Assembly: GCF_002953215.1 (NCBI RefSeq)
Contig: NZ_CP026378.1
Span: 2,834,540 to 2,898,539 of the forward strand
Direction of reading: 5' to 3'
Length of the DNA: 64,000 nucleotides
From: Mixta calida
GTDB lineage: Bacteria > Pseudomonadota > Gammaproteobacteria > Enterobacterales > Enterobacteriaceae
Position 1 is the stretch's first letter, and each line of letters opens with the position of its first letter. The notes under the pieces are model-generated. The model worked only from the letters and a program-made list of their open reading frames with translations, had not been told where the DNA came from and searched no databases. Below, piece by piece: positions 62,262 through 64,000 of this stretch. The position numbers and the translations under genes are program-made.

Positions 62262-63161
62262 ATGGAAAAACAGGCTTTGACACTGGTGATCCTGAATGGA
62301 AAAGGCGCCGGCAATGAGGCGCTGCGCGAAGCGATCTCTGCGCTGCGTGAGGAAGGCCATCCGATCGCGGTGCGCGTCACCTGGGAACAGGGCGACAGCG
62401 AACGTTATCTGCAGGAAGCGGTACAGCTCAACGCCGCTACGGTCGTGGCGGGCGGCGGCGACGGAACCATTAATGAACTGGCGAACGCGCTGGTAAAAAT
62501 CCCGGCGGCGGCACGTCCGGTGCTGGGCATTCTGCCGCTCGGCACCGCCAACGATTTTGCCACCAGCGCGGGCATTCCTGAAGATCCCGAAGCGGCGCTG
62601 CGGCTGGCAATCGTCGGCGAAGCCGTCAATATTGACCTGGCGTGCGTGAATCAGACGCGCTACTTCCTCAATATGGCGACCGGCGGCTTCGGCACCCGCA
62701 TCACGACCGAAACGCCGGAAAAGCTGAAGTCGGCGCTGGGCGGCGTCTCCTACTTTATTCACGGACTGATGCGTATGGATACGCTGAAGGCGGACAGCTG
62801 CGCCATCAACGGCCCCAACTTCGCCTGGACCGGCGATGCGCTGGCAATCGGCGTCGGCAATGGTCGTCAGGCGGGCGGCGGTCAGCGTCTTTGCCCGCGC
62901 GCCCTGATCAACGACGGCCTGCTTGATTTAAGCGTCGTCACCTCGCAAGAGCTGCTTTCTACGCTGCTGCACTCAATAACCAGCGACGAACAGAACCCGA
63001 ATATCATCGCCGCGACCCTGCCGTCGCTGACAATCACATCCCCAAACGAGATGACCTTTAATCTGGACGGCGAGCCGCTCAGCGGCACCAGGTTCCATAT
63101 CGAAGTCCTTCCCGGCGCGCTGGCCTGTCGTCTGCCGCCGCAGTGCCCACTGTTAACCTGA
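62262..63161 (+). CDS. yegS: Lipid kinase YegS
   Basis: YegS is a diacylglycerol-kinase-like lipid kinase, shown to act on phosphatidylglycerol in vitro in E. coli. The 299-residue protein has the nucleotide-binding GGGDGTINE motif at 64-72, GTAND at 94-98 and the conserved [10 protein letters not shown] segment; the C-terminal half is a beta-sandwich with LDGEPL. An AAGGGAAA site precedes the ATG. It follows CyaR and appears monocistronic. Confidence 0.94.
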   Translation: MEKQALTLVILNGKGAGNEALREAISALREEGHPIAVRVTWEQGDSERYLQEAVQLNAATVVAGGGDGTINELANALVKIPAAARPVLGILPLGTANDFATSAGIPEDPEAALRLAIVGEAVNIDLACVNQTRYFLNMATGGFGTRITTETPEKLKSALGGVSYFIHGLMRMDTLKADSCAINGPNFAWTGDALAIGVGNGRQAGGGQRLCPRALINDGLLDLSVVTSQELLSTLLHSITSDEQNPNIIAATLPSLTITSPNEMTFNLDGEPLSGTRFHIEVLPGALACRLPPQCPLLT

Positions 63162-63170
63162 TCGTTCTCC

Positions 63171-63200
63171 CGCCCGCCGCTCTGCCAGGGCGGGCGCCTC
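63171..63200 (+). terminator. Possible terminator after yegS
   Basis: CCCGCC and GGCGGG form a GC-rich stem just after the yegS stop, followed by a weak T-run beginning at about 63204. Confidence 0.4.
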
Positions 63201-63308
63201 GCCTTTTCTCTGCTCCGCCGGTTTGCCCCCTCTCACGTTTTTATGCTGCGCCGCGCAGTGAATAAGCCTTTTCGTCGCGCATTACCGCGCAGCAATTTGT
63301 AAAAACTG

Positions 63309-63356
63309 TGTGATCACGATCGATCATTCGCCCTTCTTTACTTGTATGGTAGTACG
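63309..63356 (+). promoter_or_regulatory. Candidate regulatory region of the mannonate dehydratase gene
   Basis: TGTGATCACGATCGAT (63309-63324) has one perfect CRP half-site and a weak second half. The stretch TTGTATGGTAGTAC (63342-63355) is partly palindromic and could be a GntR-family operator. Both are weak. Confidence 0.3.
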
Positions 63357-63407
63357 GCGACGCTTAAATTTCAGGCATTCACTGTCGCAATCCATAAAGG
63401 TCGAAAA

Positions 63408-64000
63408 ATGAAGATTGTTAAAGCCGAAGTATTTGTTACCTGCCCCGGCAGGAATTTTGTCACGCTTAAAATCACCACGGATGAAGGCCTTACCGGCATT
63501 GGCGACGCCACGCTTAACGGGCGCGAACTGCCGGTCGCCTCCTACCTGAAAGATCATATCTGTCCGCAGTTGATTGGCCGCGACGCCCATCAGATCGAGG
63601 ATATCTGGCAGTTTTTCTATAAAGGCGCCTACTGGCGTCGCGGGCCGGTCACCATGTCCGCTATCTCCGCCGTGGATATGGCGCTGTGGGATATCAAAGC
63701 CAAAGCGGCCAATATGCCGCTTTATCAGCTGCTGGGCGGCGCCTCGCGCACCGGCGTTATGGTCTACTGTCACACCACCGGCCGCACTATCGACGAAGTG
63801 CTGGATGACTATGCGCGCCATAAAGAGATGGGCTTTAAAGCGATCCGCGTGCAGTGCGGCGTGCCGGGCATGAAAACCACCTACGGCATGTCGAAAGGCA
63901 AAGGCCTGGCGTATGAGCCCGCCACCAAAGGCGACTGGCCGGAAGAACAGCTCTGGTCGACAGAGAAATATCTCGATTTCACGCCGAAGCTGTTTGAAGC
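63408..64000 (+). CDS. D-mannonate dehydratase-type enolase (RspA/ManD), 5' part
   Basis: This gene starts with ATG at 63408 and runs off the window end after about 197 codons. The N-terminal domain and early barrel match the RspA/ManD subgroup of the enolase superfamily: [58 protein letters not shown] and [13 protein letters not shown]. ManD enzymes dehydrate D-mannonate to 2-keto-3-deoxygluconate; some relatives act on gluconate or have very low activity. The metal-binding residues lie beyond the window, so activity cannot be judged. Confidence 0.9.
   Translation, partial: MKIVKAEVFVTCPGRNFVTLKITTDEGLTGIGDATLNGRELPVASYLKDHICPQLIGRDAHQIEDIWQFFYKGAYWRRGPVTMSAISAVDMALWDIKAKAANMPLYQLLGGASRTGVMVYCHTTGRTIDEVLDDYARHKEMGFKAIRVQCGVPGMKTTYGMSKGKGLAYEPATKGDWPEEQLWSTEKYLDFTPKLFE

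Overview
The window is a chromosomal segment of an enterobacterium, most likely an Erwiniaceae member (Pantoea, Mixta or Erwinia type). The inference rests on gene order (his operon, wzz, gnd, O-antigen genes, galE, galF, exopolysaccharide genes, yegH, asmA, dcd, udk, yegE, yegD, mdtABCD-baeSR, yegQ, cyaR, yegS), a GC-rich core, and an exopolysaccharide locus of the amylovoran/stewartan (ams/wce) type carrying an AmsF/WceF-like protein. Species cannot be fixed from the sequence alone.

Layout. Positions 1-6455 carry the end of hisG and hisDCBHAFI, tightly overlapped, closed by a strong terminator. Next come a YeaK-like deacylase gene (+) and, on the minus strand, wzzB and gnd. Positions 9935-17771 are the O-antigen locus (all minus): a WecA-type initiating transferase, Wzx, a GT2, Wzy, two GT4 enzymes, and a last gene broken by a frameshift at a run of seven G. 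This stretch is strikingly AT-rich, and the composition switches inside the wecA-like gene, so that gene looks like a recombination mosaic. galE and galF follow.

Positions 20666-36089 are the exopolysaccharide locus. On the minus strand the order is wza, wzb, wzc, GT2, a Wzy-like polymerase, GT4, a WcaJ-type initiating transferase, GT4, GT2, a pyruvyl transferase and Wzx. An AmsF/WceF-like beta-helix protein with a twin-arginine signal lies inverted at the far end. Each polysaccharide cluster is preceded by a JUMPstart/ops element (17817-17855 and 36498-36532), so both are probably RfaH-dependent. An intrinsic terminator directly after wzc, and a weaker hairpin after wcaJ, are places where RfaH would matter. 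A 16-base element with one mismatch occurs upstream of wza and between galF and the amsF-like gene, pointing to the exopolysaccharide gene in each case; it resembles an RcsAB box.

Positions 36783-64000 are mostly conserved core: a possible 50-residue membrane protein, yegH, asmA, dcd, udk, a PAP2-type membrane protein, the diguanylate cyclase yegE/dgcE, the Hsp70-like yegD, a small membrane protein, an aldo/keto reductase, the mdtABCD-baeSR efflux and envelope-stress operon, yegQ/trhP, the small RNA CyaR with a CRP-like site, the lipid kinase yegS, and the start of a mannonate dehydratase-type gene running off the end.

I found no insertion sequence, CRISPR array, tRNA or rRNA. The parts most worth a second look are the homopolymer frameshift, the mosaic wecA, the duplicated regulatory elements of the two polysaccharide loci, the small ORF next to the exopolysaccharide promoter, and the inverted AmsF-like gene.
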